This document shows, one piece after another, positions 32,077-43,309 of a stretch of DNA of 64,000 nt. This DNA is from Lucinisca nassula (Eukaryota > Mollusca > Bivalvia > Lucinida > Lucinidae). Position numbers and translations under genes: made by a program. The stretch is from positions 223,839,234 to 223,903,233 of the forward strand of contig OY757010.1 in assembly GCA_963580285.1 (NCBI GenBank). Reading direction: 5' to 3'. How positions within the stretch are numbered: the stretch's first letter is position 1; each line of letters opens with the position of its first letter. The notes below the pieces were generated by a model, which made no database searches, was not told where the DNA came from, and saw nothing but the letters and a program-made list of their open reading frames with translations.

Positions 32077-32350
32077 TATCAGCAGCACTGAGTCTGGCGG
32101 GACTGAGCCTGTGGGCAGCTATGCCGCCTGTCAGCAGCACCAGCTCTGGCGAGATTGGGCCTTCAAGCAGCAATGGCTCTGGTGAGACTCAGTTTGTCAG
32201 CAGCAATGACCCTGGCGAGATTGAGACTTTCAGCAACAATGACCCTGGCGAGATTGAGCCTTTCAGCAGCAATGGCTCTGGCGAGATTAAGCCTTTCAGC
32301 AGCAATGGCTCTGTCGAAATTGAGCTTGTCAGCAACAATGTCTGGCGAGA

Positions 32351-34267
32351 TTGAGCCTTTCAGCAACAATGGCCGCCCTGGCGAGATTGATCCTTTCAGC
32401 AGCAATGGCTCTGGCGAGATTGAGCCTTTCAGCAGCAATGGCTCTGTCGAAATTGAGCCTATCAGCAGCAAGCAATGGCCCTGGCCAGATTGAGCCTTTC
32501 AGCAGCACTGGCTCTGGCGAGATTGAGCCTTTCAGCAACAACGGCTCTGGCGAGATTGAGTCTGTCAGCAGCAAAGGCTCTGGCGAGATTGAGCCTTTCA
32601 GCAGTAATGGCCCTGGCGAGATTGAGCCTTTCAGCAGCAATGGCTCTGGCGAGATTGAGTCTGTCAGCAGTAAAGGCTCTGGCGAGATTGAGCCTTTCAG
32701 CAGTAATGGCCCTGGCAAGATTGAGCCTTTCAGCAGCAATGACTCTGGCGAGGTTGAGCCTTTCAGCAGCAATGGCTCTGGCGAAATTGAGTCTGTCAGC
32801 AGCAATGGCCCAGGCCAGATTGAGCCTTTCAGCAACAATGGCTCTTGCGAGAATGAGCTTTTCAGCAGCAATGGCTCTGGCGAGATTGAGCCTTTCAGCA
32901 ACAATGGCTCTGGCGAGATTGAGCCTTTCAGCAGCAATGGCTCTGGCGAGATTGAGCCTTTCAACAACAATGGCTCTGGCGAGATTGAACCTTTCAGCAG
33001 CAAGGGCCCTGGTCAGGTTAAGCCTTTCAGCAACAATGGCTCTGGCGAGATTGAGTCTGTCAGCAACAATGGCTCTGGCGAGATTGAGCCTTTCAGCAGC
33101 AATGGCTCTGGCGAGATTGAGACTTTCAGCAGCAAAGGCTCTGGCGAGATTGAGCCTTTCAGCAGTAATGGCCCTGGCGAGATTGAGCCTTTCAGCAGCA
33201 ATGGCTCTGGCGAGATTGAGTCTGTCAGCAGCAAAGGCTCTGGCGAGATTGAGCCTTTCAGCAGTAATGGCCTTGGCGAGATTGAGCCTTTCAGCAGCAA
33301 TGACTCTGGCGAGGTTGAGCCTTTCAGCAGCAATGGCTCTGGCGAAATTGAGTCTGTCAGCAGCAATGGCCCAGGCCAGATTGAGCCTTTCAGCAACAAT
33401 GGCTCTTGCGAGAATGAGCTTTTCAGCAGCAATGGCTCTGGCGAGATTGAGCCTTTCAGCAACAATGGCTCTGGCGAGATTGAGCCTTTCAGCAGCAATG
33501 GCTCTGGCGAGATTGAGCCTTTCAGCAACAATGGCTCTGGCGAGATTGAACCTTTCAGCAGCAAGGGCCCTGGTCAGGTTAAGCCTTTCAGCAACAATGG
33601 CTCTAGCGAGATTGAGTCTGTCAGCAACAATGGCTCTGGCGAGATTGAGCCTTTCAGCAGCAATGGCTCTGGCGAGATTGAGACTTTCAGCAGCAATGGC
33701 TCTGGCGAGATTGAGCCTTTCAGCAGTAATGGCTCTGGCGAAATTGAGTCTGTTAGCAGCAATGACCCTGGCGAGATTGAGCCTTTTAGCAGCAGTGGCT
33801 CAGGCGAAATTGAGCCTGTCAACAGCAATTGCTCTGGCGAGATTGAGCCTTTCATCAGCAATGGCTCTGGCGAAACTGAGCCTGTCAAAAGCAATGGCTC
33901 TGGCGAAATTGAGGCTTTCAGCAGCAATGGCTCTGGCGAGATTGAGCCTTTCAGCAACAATGGCTCTGTCGAGATTGAGCCTGTCAGCAGCAATGGCTCT
34001 GTCGAGATTGAGCCTGTCAGCAGCAATGCTCTGTCGAGATTGCGTCTTTCAGCAACAATTGATCTGGCGAGATTGAGCCTATCGGCTCCAATAGCTTTGT
34101 CGAGATTGAGCCTTCCAGCAGAAATGGCTCTGGCGAGACTGAGCCTTTCAGCAGCAATGGCTATGGCGAGATTGAGCCTGTCAGCAGCAATGGCCCTTGC
34201 GAGATTGAGCCTTTCAGCAGCAATGGCTCTGGCGAGATTGGGCCTGTCAGCAGCAATGGCCCGGTGA
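32351..34267 (+). CDS. Long repeat open frame (doubtful coding)
   Basis: A 638-codon frame made almost only of the 11-residue motif SSNGSGEIEPF (about 55 repeats). It would give an acidic, Ser/Gly/Asn-rich low-complexity protein, a composition seen in some secreted matrix proteins. Against coding: overlapping frames on both strands are equally open, the start codon lies within a repeat unit in a different phase, and there is no unique N-terminus. I list it only because transcription cannot be excluded from sequence alone. Confidence 0.12.
   Translation: MSLSATMAALARLILSAAMALARLSLSAAMALSKLSLSAASNGPGQIEPFSSTGSGEIEPFSNNGSGEIESVSSKGSGEIEPFSSNGPGEIEPFSSNGSGEIESVSSKGSGEIEPFSSNGPGKIEPFSSNDSGEVEPFSSNGSGEIESVSSNGPGQIEPFSNNGSCENELFSSNGSGEIEPFSNNGSGEIEPFSSNGSGEIEPFNNNGSGEIEPFSSKGPGQVKPFSNNGSGEIESVSNNGSGEIEPFSSNGSGEIETFSSKGSGEIEPFSSNGPGEIEPFSSNGSGEIESVSSKGSGEIEPFSSNGLGEIEPFSSNDSGEVEPFSSNGSGEIESVSSNGPGQIEPFSNNGSCENELFSSNGSGEIEPFSNNGSGEIEPFSSNGSGEIEPFSNNGSGEIEPFSSKGPGQVKPFSNNGSSEIESVSNNGSGEIEPFSSNGSGEIETFSSNGSGEIEPFSSNGSGEIESVSSNDPGEIEPFSSSGSGEIEPVNSNCSGEIEPFISNGSGETEPVKSNGSGEIEAFSSNGSGEIEPFSNNGSVEIEPVSSNGSVEIEPVSSNALSRLRLSATIDLARLSLSAPIALSRLSLPAEMALARLSLSAAMAMARLSLSAAMALARLSLSAAMALARLGLSAAMAR
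32700..33830. repeat. 561-bp higher-order repeat
   Basis: The marker GACTCTGGCGAGGTTGAG occurs at 32741 and 33302, 561 bp (17 units) apart. Neighbouring variants (CAGGCCAGATTGAGCC, TCTTGCGAGAATGAGC, GGTCAGGTTAAGCC) repeat in the same order. A block of 17 units was duplicated as one. Confidence 0.9.
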
Positions 34268-35229
34268 GATTGAGTCTGTCAGTTCCAATGCCTCTGGCGA
34301 TATTGAGCCTATCGGCTACAATAGCTTTGGCGAGATTGAGCCTTTCAGCAGCATTGGCTCTGGCGAGATTGAGCCCGTCAGCAAACATGGCCCTGGTGAG
34401 ATTGAGCTTGTCAGCAGCAATTGCTGTATCGAGATTGGGCCCGTCAGCAGCAATGGCTCTGATTGAGCCTGACAACAACAATGGCTCTGGCGAGACCGAG
34501 CCTGTTAGCAAAAATGGCTCTGGCGAGATTGAGCCTGGTAGCATCAATGGCTCTGGCGAGACTGAGTCTGTCAACAACAATGTCTCCGGCGAGATTCAGT
34601 CTTTCAACAGTAATGGCCCTGGTGAGATTGAGCTTAACAGAAAAAATGACTCTGGCAGGATTGAGACTGTCAGCAGCAATGGCTCTGGCGAGATTGAGTC
34701 TGTCGGTAACAATAGCTCTGGCGAGACTGGGCCTTTCAGCAGCAATGGCTCTGGCGTAATTGAGCCTTTCAGCAACAATGGCTCTATCGAGATTGAGCCT
34801 TTCGGCAGCAATGGCTCTGCCGAGATTGAGCCTGTCAGCTGCAATGGCGCTGGCGAGATTGAGCCTTTCAGCAACAATTGCTCTGGCGAGATTGAGCCTT
34901 TCCGCAGCAATGGCTCTGTTCTGATTAAGCCTATCAGCAGCAGTGGCTCTGTCGAGATTGAGCCTGTTAGCAGCAATGGTTTTGGCGAAATTGAGCCTTT
35001 CAGCAGCAATGGCTCTGGCGAGAATGAGCCTGTCAGCAGCAATGGCCCTGGCGAGATTGAGCCTTTCAGCAGCAATGGCTCTAGCGAGATTGCGCCTGTC
35101 AGCAGCAATGGCCCCGGCGAGATTGAGCCTTTCAGCAGCAATGGCTCTGGTGAGATTAAGCCTCTCAGCAGCAATGGCTCTGTCGAGATTGAGCCTTTCA
35201 GCATTAATGGTTCTGGTGGGATTGAGACT

Positions 35230-38200
35230 GAACCTGTGAGCAGCTATGGCGCCTGTAAGCAGCACTGGCTATGGTGAGATTAAACCTTTCAGCAGCAATG
35301 GCTCTGGCAAGAATGAACCTGTCAGCAGCAATGGGCTTGGCGAGATTGAGCCTTTCAGCAGCAATGGCTCTGGCGAGATTGGGCCTGTCAGCTGCAATGG
35401 CCCTGACGAGATTGAGCCTTTCGGTAACAATGGCTCTGGCGAAATTGAGTCTGTCAGCAGCACTGGCTCTTGCGAGACTAAGACTGACAGTAGCTATGGC
35501 GTATGGGGCCTGTCAGCAGCACTGGCTCTGGTGAGATTTAGCCTTTAAGCAGCAATGGCTGTGGCGAGATTGAGCCTGTCAGCAGCAATGGCTCTGGCGA
35601 GAATGAGCCTTTCAGCAGCAATGGCTCTGGCGAGATTGAGCCTGTCAGCAGCAATAGCCCTGGCGAGAGCCTTTCAGCAGCAATGGCTCTGGCGAGATTG
35701 AGCTTGTCAGCAGCAATGGCTCTGTCGAGATTGAGCCTTTCAGTAGCAATGGTTCTGGTGAGATTGAGACTTTCAGCAATAATGTCTCTGTCGAGATTGA
35801 GCCTGTCAGCAGCAATGGCTCTGTCGAGATTGAGCCTGTCAGCAGCAATGGCTCTGTCGAGATTGAGCCTTTCAACAGCAATGGCTCTGTCGAGATTGAA
35901 CCTTTCAGCAACAATGGCTCTGGCGAGATTGAGCCTTTCAGCAGCAATAGCTCTGGCGAGACTAAGCCTTTCAGCAGCAATGGCTCTGGCGTGACTGAGC
36001 CTTTCAGCAGAATGGCTCTGGCGAGATTGAGCCTGTCAGCAGCAATGGCCCTGGCGAGATTGAGCCTTTCAGCAGCAATGGCTATGGCGAGATTGGGCCT
36101 GTCAGCAGCAATGGCCCTGGCGAGATTGAGTCTGTCAGCACCAATGGCTCTGGCGATATTGAGCCTGACAACAGCATTGGCACTGGCGAGATTGAGCCCG
36201 TCAACAAAAATGGCCCTGGTGAGATTGAGCTTGTCAGCTGCAATGGCTATATCGAGATTGGGCCCGTCAGCAGCAATGGCTCTGATTGAGCCTGTCAACA
36301 ACAATGGCTCTGGCGAGACTGAGCCTGTTAGCAAAAATGGCTCTGGCGAGATTGAGCCTGGCAGCATCAATGGCTCTGGCGAGACTGAGTCTGTCAGCAA
36401 CAATGACTCCGGTGAGATTTAGTCCTTCAACAGTAATGACCCTGGTGAGATTGAGCCTAACAGAAACAATGACTCTGGCGAGATTGAGCCTGTCAGCAGC
36501 AATGGCTCTAGCGAGAATGAGCCTTTCAGCAGCAATGGTTCTGGTGGGATTGAGACTGAACCTGTGAGCAGCTATGGCGCCTGTTAGCAGCACTGGCTAT
36601 GGTGAGATTAAACCTTTCAGCAGCAATGGCTCTGGCAAGAATGAACCTGTCAGCAGCAATGGGCTTGGCGAGATTGAGCCTTTCAGCAGCAATGGCTCTG
36701 GCGAGATTGGGCCTGTCAGCTGCAATGGCCCTGACGAGATTGAGCCTTTCGGTAACAATGGCTCTGGCGAAATTGAGTCTGTCAGCAGCACTGGCTCTTG
36801 CGAGACTAAGACTGACAGTAGCTATGGCGTATGGGGCCTGTCAGTAGCACTGGCTCTGGTGAGATTTAGCCTTTAAGCAGCAATGGCTGTGGCGAGATTG
36901 AGCCTGTCAGCAGCAATGGCTCTGGCGAGAATGAGCCTTTCAGCAGCAATGGCTCTGGCGAGATTGAGCCTGTCAGCAGCAATAGCCCTGGCGAGAGCCT
37001 TTCAGCAGCAATGGCTCTGGCGAGATTGAGCTTGTCAGCAGCAATGGCTCTGTCGAGATTGAGCCTTTCAGTAGCAATGGTTCTGGTGAGATTGAGACTT
37101 TCAGCAATAATGTCTCTGTCGAGATTGAGCCTGTCAGCAGCAATGGCTCTGTCGAGATTGAGCCTGTCAGCAGCAATGGCTCTGTCGAGATTGAGCCTTT
37201 CAACAGCAATGGCTCTGTCGAGATTGAACCTTTCAGCAACAATGGCTCTGGCGAGATTGAGCCTTTCAGCAGCAATAGCTCTGGCGAGACTAAGCCTTTC
37301 AGCAGCAATGGCTCTGGCGTGACTGAGCCTTTCAGCAGAATGGCTCTGGCGAGATTGAGCCTGTCAGCAGCAATGGCCCTGGCGAGATTGAGCCTTTCAG
37401 CAGCAATGGCTATGGCGAGATTGGGCCTGTCAGCAGCAATGGCCCTGGCGAGATTGAGTCTGTCAGCACCAATGGCTCTGGCGATATTGAGCCTGACAAC
37501 AGCATTGGCACTGGCGAGATTGAGCCCGTCAACAAAAATGGCCCTGGTGAGATTGAGCTTGTCAGCTGCAATGGCTATATCGAGATTGGGCCCGTCAGCA
37601 GCAATGGCTCTGATTGAGCCTGTCAACAACAATGGCTCTGGCGAGACTGAGCCTGTTAGCAAAAATGGCTCTGGCGAGATTGAGCCTGGCAGCATCAATG
37701 GCTCTGGCGAGACTGAGTCTGTCAGCAACAATGAATCCGGTGAGATTTAGTCCTTCAACAGTAATGACCCTGGTGAGATTGAGCCTAACAGAAACAATGA
37801 CTCTGGCGAGATTGAGCCTGTCAGCAGCAATGGCTCTAGCGAGAATGAGCCTTTCAGCAGCAATGGTTCTGGTGGGATTGAGACTGAACCTGTGAGCAGC
37901 TATGGCGCCTGTTAGCAGCACTGGCTATGGTGAGATTAAACCTTTCAGCAGCAATGGCTCTGGCAAGAATGAACCTGTCAGCAGCAATGGGCTTGGCGAG
38001 ATTGAGCCTTTCAGCAGCAATGGCTCTGGCGAGATTGGGCCTGTCAGCAGCAATGGCCCTGACGAGATTGAGCCTTTCGGTAACAATGGCTCTGGCGAAA
38101 TTGAGTCTGTCAGCAGCACTGGCTCTTGCGAGACTAAGACTGACAGTAGCTATGGCGTATGGGGCCTGTCAGCAGCACTGGCTCTGGTGAGATTTAGCCT

Positions 38201-39095
38201 TTAAGCAGCAATGGCTGTGGCGAGATTGAGCCTGTCAGCAGCAATGGCTCTGGCGAGAATGAGCCTTTCAGCAGCAATGGCTCTGGCGAGATTGAGCCTG
38301 TCAGCAGCAATAGCCCTGGCGAGAGCCTTTCAGCAGCAATGGCTCTGGCGAGATTGAGCTTGTCAGCAGCAATGGCTCTGTCGAGATTGAGCCTTTCAGT
38401 AGCAATGGTTCTGGTGAGATTGAGACTTTCAGCAATAATGTCTCTGTCGAGATTGAGCCTGTCAGCAGCAATGGCTCTGTCGAGATTGAGCCTGTCAGCA
38501 GCAATGGCTCTGTCGAGATTGAGCCTTTCAACAGCAATGGCTCTGTCGAGATTGAACCTTTCAGCAACAATGGCTCTGGCGAGATTGAGCCTTTCAGCAG
38601 CAATAGCTCTGGCGAGACTAAGCCTTTCAGCAGCAATGGCTCTGGCGTGACTGAGCCTTTCAGCAGAATGGCTCTGGCGAGATTGAGCCTGTCAGCAGCA
38701 ATGGCCCTGGCGAGATTGAGCCTTTCAGCAGCAATGGCTATGGCGAGATTGGGCCTGTCAGCAGCAATGGCCCTGGCGAGATTGAGTCTGTCAGCACCAA
38801 TGGCTCTGGCGATATTGAGCCTGACAACAGCATTGACACTGGCGAGATTGAGCCCGTCAACAAAAATGGCCCCGGTGAGATTGAGCTTGTCAGCAGCAAT
38901 GGCTATATCGAGATTGGGCCCGTCAGCAGCAATGGCTCTGATTGAGCCTGTCAACAACAATGGCTCTGGCGAGACTGAGCCTGTTAGCAAAAATGGCTCT
39001 GGCGAGATTGAGCCTGGCAGCATCAATGGCTCTGGCGAGACTGAGTCTGTCAGCAACAATGACTACGGTGAGATTTAGTCCTTCAACAGTAAAGA
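35230..39095. repeat. 1,328-bp higher-order repeat, about 2.9 copies
   Basis: ATGGCGCCTGTA/TTAGCAGC recurs at 35246, 36574 and 37902, exactly 1,328 bp apart, with near-identical contents. 1,328 is not a multiple of 33, so each copy carries the same indels and the same frame breaks (GTGAGATTTAGCCTTTAAG). Copies differ by only a few bases. The third diverges near 39095. Confidence 0.95.
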
Positions 39096-39690
39096 CCCTG
39101 GTGAGATTGAGACTGTCAGCAGCAATGGCTGTTGAGAGACTGAGTCTGTCAGCAACAATGGCTCTGGCAAGATTGAACGTGTCAACAACAATGGTTCCAG
39201 CGAGACTGACCCTTTCAGCAGCAATGACTCTGGCGAGATTGAGATTGCCAGCAAAAATGGCTCTGGCGAGATTGAGCCCGTCAGCAGCAATGGCTCTGGC
39301 GAGATTGAGCCTGTCAACTGCAATGGCTCTGTCGAGATTGAGCCTGTCAGCAGCAATGGCTCTGGCTAGATTGAGCCTGTCAACAGCAATGGCTCTGTCG
39401 AAATCGAGCTTGTCAGCAACAATAGCTCTGGCGAGATTGAGCCTGTCGACAGCAATGGCTCCGTCGAGATTGAGCCTGTCAGCAGCAATGGCTCTGGCGA
39501 GATTGAGCCTGTCAACAGCAGCGGCGCTGTGAGATTGAGCCTGTCAGCAGCAATGGCTCTGGAAAGATTGCCTGTCAGCAGCAATGACTCTGTCGAGAAT
39601 GAATCTGTCAGCAACAATAGCTCTGGCGAGATTGAGCCTGTCAGCAGCAATGGCTCTGGAAAGATTACCTGTCAGCAGCAATGGCTATTG

Positions 39691-39980
39691 AGAATTTGCT
39701 GTATTGCTATTAATTTTTATTATTATTTTGGTGTCTTGGATTGGAAGTGTGTGGTAATTGTATTGATTCCAAGTCCTTTGGGATCATTTAGTCCACTCCG
39801 GAATTTTTAAAATATTTTAGGGTCACTTTTGATGCCTAATTGGCCGAAAATAGCTATTCAGGCCCAGAAAATGTTGCACTCTCAACGGTTTTCCGTTCTT
39901 TGTTGCAGTTCTTGCTATCAAAGGATTAACCTTTTTATAGAACATTTACAAATCATTACATGGATATGCTATCAAAATGC
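39691..39980. other. Array flank; possible LINE-T scrap and ribozyme-family scrap
   Basis: TTGGTGTCTTGGATTGGAAG and GTGGTAATTGTATTGATTCC loosely recall the LINE-T 3' end. TTTAGGGTCACTTTTGATGCC and TAATTGGCCGAAAATAG (39818-39850) recall the hammerhead block GGGTCACTGATGAGGCC...GGCCGAAAC, with the core lost. Confidence 0.45.
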
Positions 39981-39986
39981 CCAAAT

Positions 39987-40225
39987 CATTACGAAAACAC
40001 GCCTTTACAAATACATTGTAAATTGTACCAACGAAAAATGAAAATTTTTAAGAAGAAAAATTTCGATATGTTTCTTATTTCGACAAGGCGGTTCTAACGA
40101 GTACCCACAATCTATGTTTTTGAGCAGAAATAAGAACAATAATGTATACTCCTACAAACCCCAGTTTTACTATATAAAAGTGGGGTTTAAGGGGGTCACA
40201 TTTTATAGGCGTGTCCTCGTGATGT
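39987..40225 (-). mobile_element. MITE-1, one palindrome arm missing
   Basis: CATTACGAAAACACGCCTTT left, TATAGGCGTGTCCTCGTGAT right. The text jumps from TTCTTATTTCG to ACAAGGCGGTTCTAACGAGT, removing the first central arm. Confidence 0.9.
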
Positions 40226-40283
40226 AATGTGTGTTCGTTTGAAATATGAGAAGCAGCACAAAAGATGAATGAAAAGTCCACAA

Positions 40284-40387
<104 letters not shown>

Positions 40388-40519
40388 CTATCTCTCTATC
40401 TCCCTTTCTCTATCCCACTCTCTCTTTCTCTCTCGCTGTCTGTCTCTTTCTCTGTCTCTCTCTATCTCTCTCTCTCGCCTTCTGTCTCGCTCTACCTCTC
40501 TTTCTCTTTCGCAAACTTC

Positions 40520-41732
40520 TTGTTTTAGCTTATACGCATTACAAGCTGGCGGTTGATTAAGAAATATCCAATAAAATATTTAACCTTGGTTTTTGTCTGT
40601 CATAATCTTTTGTTTTATCTATAGGGTTACTGAATAAGAGTCAACCTTCTCAGAAATACAATATAGCAATGTCAAATTTGAAATGAAGAAAGAAATACTA
40701 TAGATTGCTTCATAGTTGTTTTGAAATATGCCTACATCATTCAAACAGCTGGTTTTGTTAATAATGCTAAATGTGAACACTTTTCATTTCACTAGTTCTT
40801 ACGTGATTAATTAGTAAGAGAATACCTATGCGTAAATTGATCAAATACCATGTCTATATATTGCTAATAGAAGAACAGATTTCCATGCATATAGTATTAC
40901 TGAATGTTTGAAGTAAAGATATATGAGTGTCCCTGCGGAATTAAATCCTCAATCAACTAAACCTGTGCGCTGCCAAACGTACAGGAACACCTATGTGACC
41001 ATGATATATTTTAATTAGTCTTTACAACTTGAACAGTCTTACAACACACATGCTATAGAAAATTCCCACCGAGTAAAAAGTTCCCGTGTCCAGCAAACAC
41101 TCTGATCAGTCTGCGCGATTAGATTGATCTGAGTTTTTGCAGGTCGCACAGGTTTTGTGTACGTTTTGTCGTGTACCGTCTCAATTCACCTTATATTAAA
41201 AGATCCGTGGCTTTGTGGTTTTCCTTGACTGCAACTTTCAATGGAAGATTGTTTTTCATTAAAGATTACGCCAGTTGGTAACTATTGATCGTGGGTATGT
41301 AATGTTCGTTCATATTATCAGATTGAAGCTTTGAACAATGATATAATTTGTCTTTAATCTCAAGAATGTTCCAGAAGTTAAACAGATTAAGATTAGGCCT
41401 AGTTAAGAAAACAATACCATATGTAGCAGAAAAGTCCGGGAATCTGAAAACATTCCAAAGGAGTAAAATTTCTAAGTTGACCGAAATGCTATATTAGAAG
41501 TGAGCCACGATGTTGTGACGTCATGGACTTGCCTTTAGAGGAGGCACAGTACGTTTGCAAGTCCATATGCAATGAGTACATTCTTGGGTGTCAAAAACAT
41601 GTGCCATCACAACTGACGGAGACCTCTTGTATTATGCATCCCCGATGCCTACTACCTGTAATACCTAGTGAAAACTCCTAACTACAAAGTAAGGGATTGC
41701 ACTCCTTCACTATTGTCTATTAAACCTTTTTG
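40520..41732. other. 1.2-kb stretch without recognised feature
   Basis: No member of the repeat families described here is seen, apart from a weak MITE-4-like centre (CTGATCAGTCTGCGCG) at 41100-41150. GTGACGTCATGG at 41516-41527 is a CRE-like site. No exon was recognised. Confidence 0.4.
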
Positions 41733-41734
41733 TA

Positions 41735-42040
41735 TGGGGCGCCGTTTTACTATTTAATCCGTATTTATAGATATCCATAAATCGAATTATGGATATCCAT
41801 AATTCGATTTATGGATATCCATAAATCAGCCGAATAATGGATATCCATAATTCGAATTTTAGATATCCATTATTCGAATTATGGATATCCATTAACAATT
41901 ATGGATAATTATGGATATTCATAATTCGAATTATGGATATCCATAATTCGAATTATGGATATCCATAAATCAAATTATGGATATCCATAAATAATTATGG
42001 ATATCTATAAATACGGATTAAATAGTAAAACGGCGCCCCA
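41735..42040. mobile_element. 306-bp TA-flanked element with palindromic interior
   Basis: TA at 41733-41734 and 42041-42042. Terminal inverted repeats of about 45 bp start TGGGGCGCCGTTTTACTATT. The interior consists of repeated GGATATCC and CATAATTCGAATTATG words, each palindromic, so many alternative foldings are possible. A TA target suggests Tc1/mariner-like mobilisation. Confidence 0.88.
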
Positions 42041-42349
42041 TATTTTTGGGCAAGGTTCAGATTTACGAGGCAATGCCATTGAATATGTATAACATGTATT
42101 TTCAAGATTGAATAAGAAATCTTATTCAATTCGGATTCAATGTTTTTACACGTGATTTTGTTTACTTTTTATTGCACCTGCGCGAATTAATCCTTCTTGA
42201 AATCTGACACGATTACCGTTCTTCGCGGTTTGCGAGAGCGCCTGATTCCATATAAACACACTACAACAAACGCGCTTATTTCAGTCGACTATCATAGATA
42301 ATGTATGGAATCAGTTAAAATATATCCCAGTACTATCATAGATAATGTA

Positions 42350-42982
42350 TTTTATCATACATTTAGTATAAAATACTTAGTTTTTGAATATGCGATACGA
42401 ACGTGACACGAATGCACGTATCACGCTTTGCACGTGCTGCCATATCGCATGGCCTTTATCATACCCCAAAAATCCATATCACAAACCTTTATCGCACCCC
42501 TAAGCCTTTATCATACCTCTGACGTCACTCTATTCGGAACACGCGGTGTTCTTCCTTTTGCGGCATTTCGCATTTGTTGTTCAGGACGCCATTTGCAATT
42601 TGCAATATTTTCGTCTGTTCGAACTGTTTGGCAAAAAAAAAAAAAAAAAAAAAAAAACATGGCACGGCGCAGCGAATGCGAGAGGAAAATGGGCGAAAGA
42701 ACGATGCAGTGGATTGCTGACAGACTTTTGGATCTCTTAAATTACATAGCTAGACCGAAGATAATGAGATTCTCATTGTAACTTTGGTATTAGGCAGATG
42801 CAATTAATGCAATTTATTTTGAACAATTTTTTTTTTTAAAAGTGAAATGTATGATAAATAGATTACGATATGGCATTTTTCATATCATACCCCATATCAG
42901 CCCTCGGGCCTTCGGCCCTCGGGCTAATATGGGAGTCTCGGGCATGATATGGGGTATGATATGAAAAATGCCATATGATAAT
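42350..42982 (+). mobile_element. Inserted element with promoter-like part and terminal palindrome
   Basis: It has AT-rich left sequence with several CCTTTATCATACC-like words, a CRE-like TGACGTCA at 42520-42527, a 23-base A run at 42634, a short open frame, and at 42863-42980 a long palindrome (TGGCATTTTTCATATCATAC and inverse around CCTCGGGCCTTCGGCCCTCG). A CRE site and a GC-rich palindrome also occur at 30303-30700. The class is unassigned. Confidence 0.6.
42659..42781 (+). CDS. Short open frame in the inserted element, unrecognised
   Basis: Starting ATGGCACGGCGCAGCG after the A run it reads 40 codons (MARRSECERKMGERTMQWIA then DRLLDLLNYIARP...) to a TAA. It is arginine-rich at the start with an amphipathic-looking end. 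GTAACT at its stop could be a splice donor, so it may be a first exon. No family recognised; it could be chance. Confidence 0.2.
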   Translation: MARRSECERKMGERTMQWIADRLLDLLNYIARPKIMRFSL

Positions 42983-43167
42983 CTCTATGAATCAGTTAAA
43001 ATATATCCCAGCAATATCATAGATAATGTATTGAATCAGTTAAAATATATCCCAGTACTATCATAGATAATGTATTGAATTAGTTAAAATATATCCCAGT
43101 ACTATCATAGATAATGTATTATATTTGTAAAAATATATCCCAGTACTTATTCATGTATTTTCTGCTT

Positions 43168-43300
43168 TTGCTTCGGCCCCCACCCGTCGGGGCTTGAAGA
43201 AATAGATAGGGCTGCATGATGCTTCCACGCAGAGCTGAAACCGACCGCACATGGGCACTGGTAAACCGCTTAGAGGATCTAAGCCTGCCCAGGCAAAGTT
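43168..43300 (+). mobile_element. SINE-B, 5' part only
   Basis: GGCCCCCACCCGTCGGGGCT to AGGATCTAAGCCTGCCCAGG, then unrelated sequence. The 3' tail is missing. Confidence 0.88.
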
Positions 43301-43309
43301 AAATTTATA

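Larger units (their letters stand above)
32077..39690. repeat. 7.6-kb minisatellite of a 33-bp unit
   Basis: About 230 units; the plus-strand unit encodes SSNGSGEIEPF, with PV for PF and SVE for SGE as common variants. Being 33 bp long, the unit keeps its frame, and four of six frames lack stops: AAMALARLSLS on plus, KGSISPEPLLL and ERLNLARAIAA on minus. This explains very long open frames on both strands (638 codons at 32351-34267, 533 at 32475-34076). Small indels and stops break every frame in the right half. No signal peptide, start context or splice pattern supports a gene. The unit is richer in G+C than the flanks. The boundaries are sharp at CTATCAGCAGCACTGAGTC on the left and about AGCAATGGCTATTGAG on the right. 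Confidence 0.95.
42285..43147. repeat. 45-bp tandem repeat interrupted by an element
   Basis: CTATCATAGATAATGTATTG plus AATCAGTTAAAATATATCCC units occur at 42285-42350 and again, about four times, at 42985-43147. The middle 42350-42980 is foreign to the array. Confidence 0.9.

Noticed and set aside
32329..33003. Long minus-strand open frames (KGSISPEPLLL repeats) as genes
   Set aside because: They are the antisense reading of the 33-bp minisatellite. Four frames are open for the same reason, and there is no unique sequence.
42428..42781. 117-codon frame as a protein
   Set aside because: It reads through the A run as polylysine and mixes the element's upstream region with the shorter frame. 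Only the shorter 40-codon frame is listed, at low confidence.
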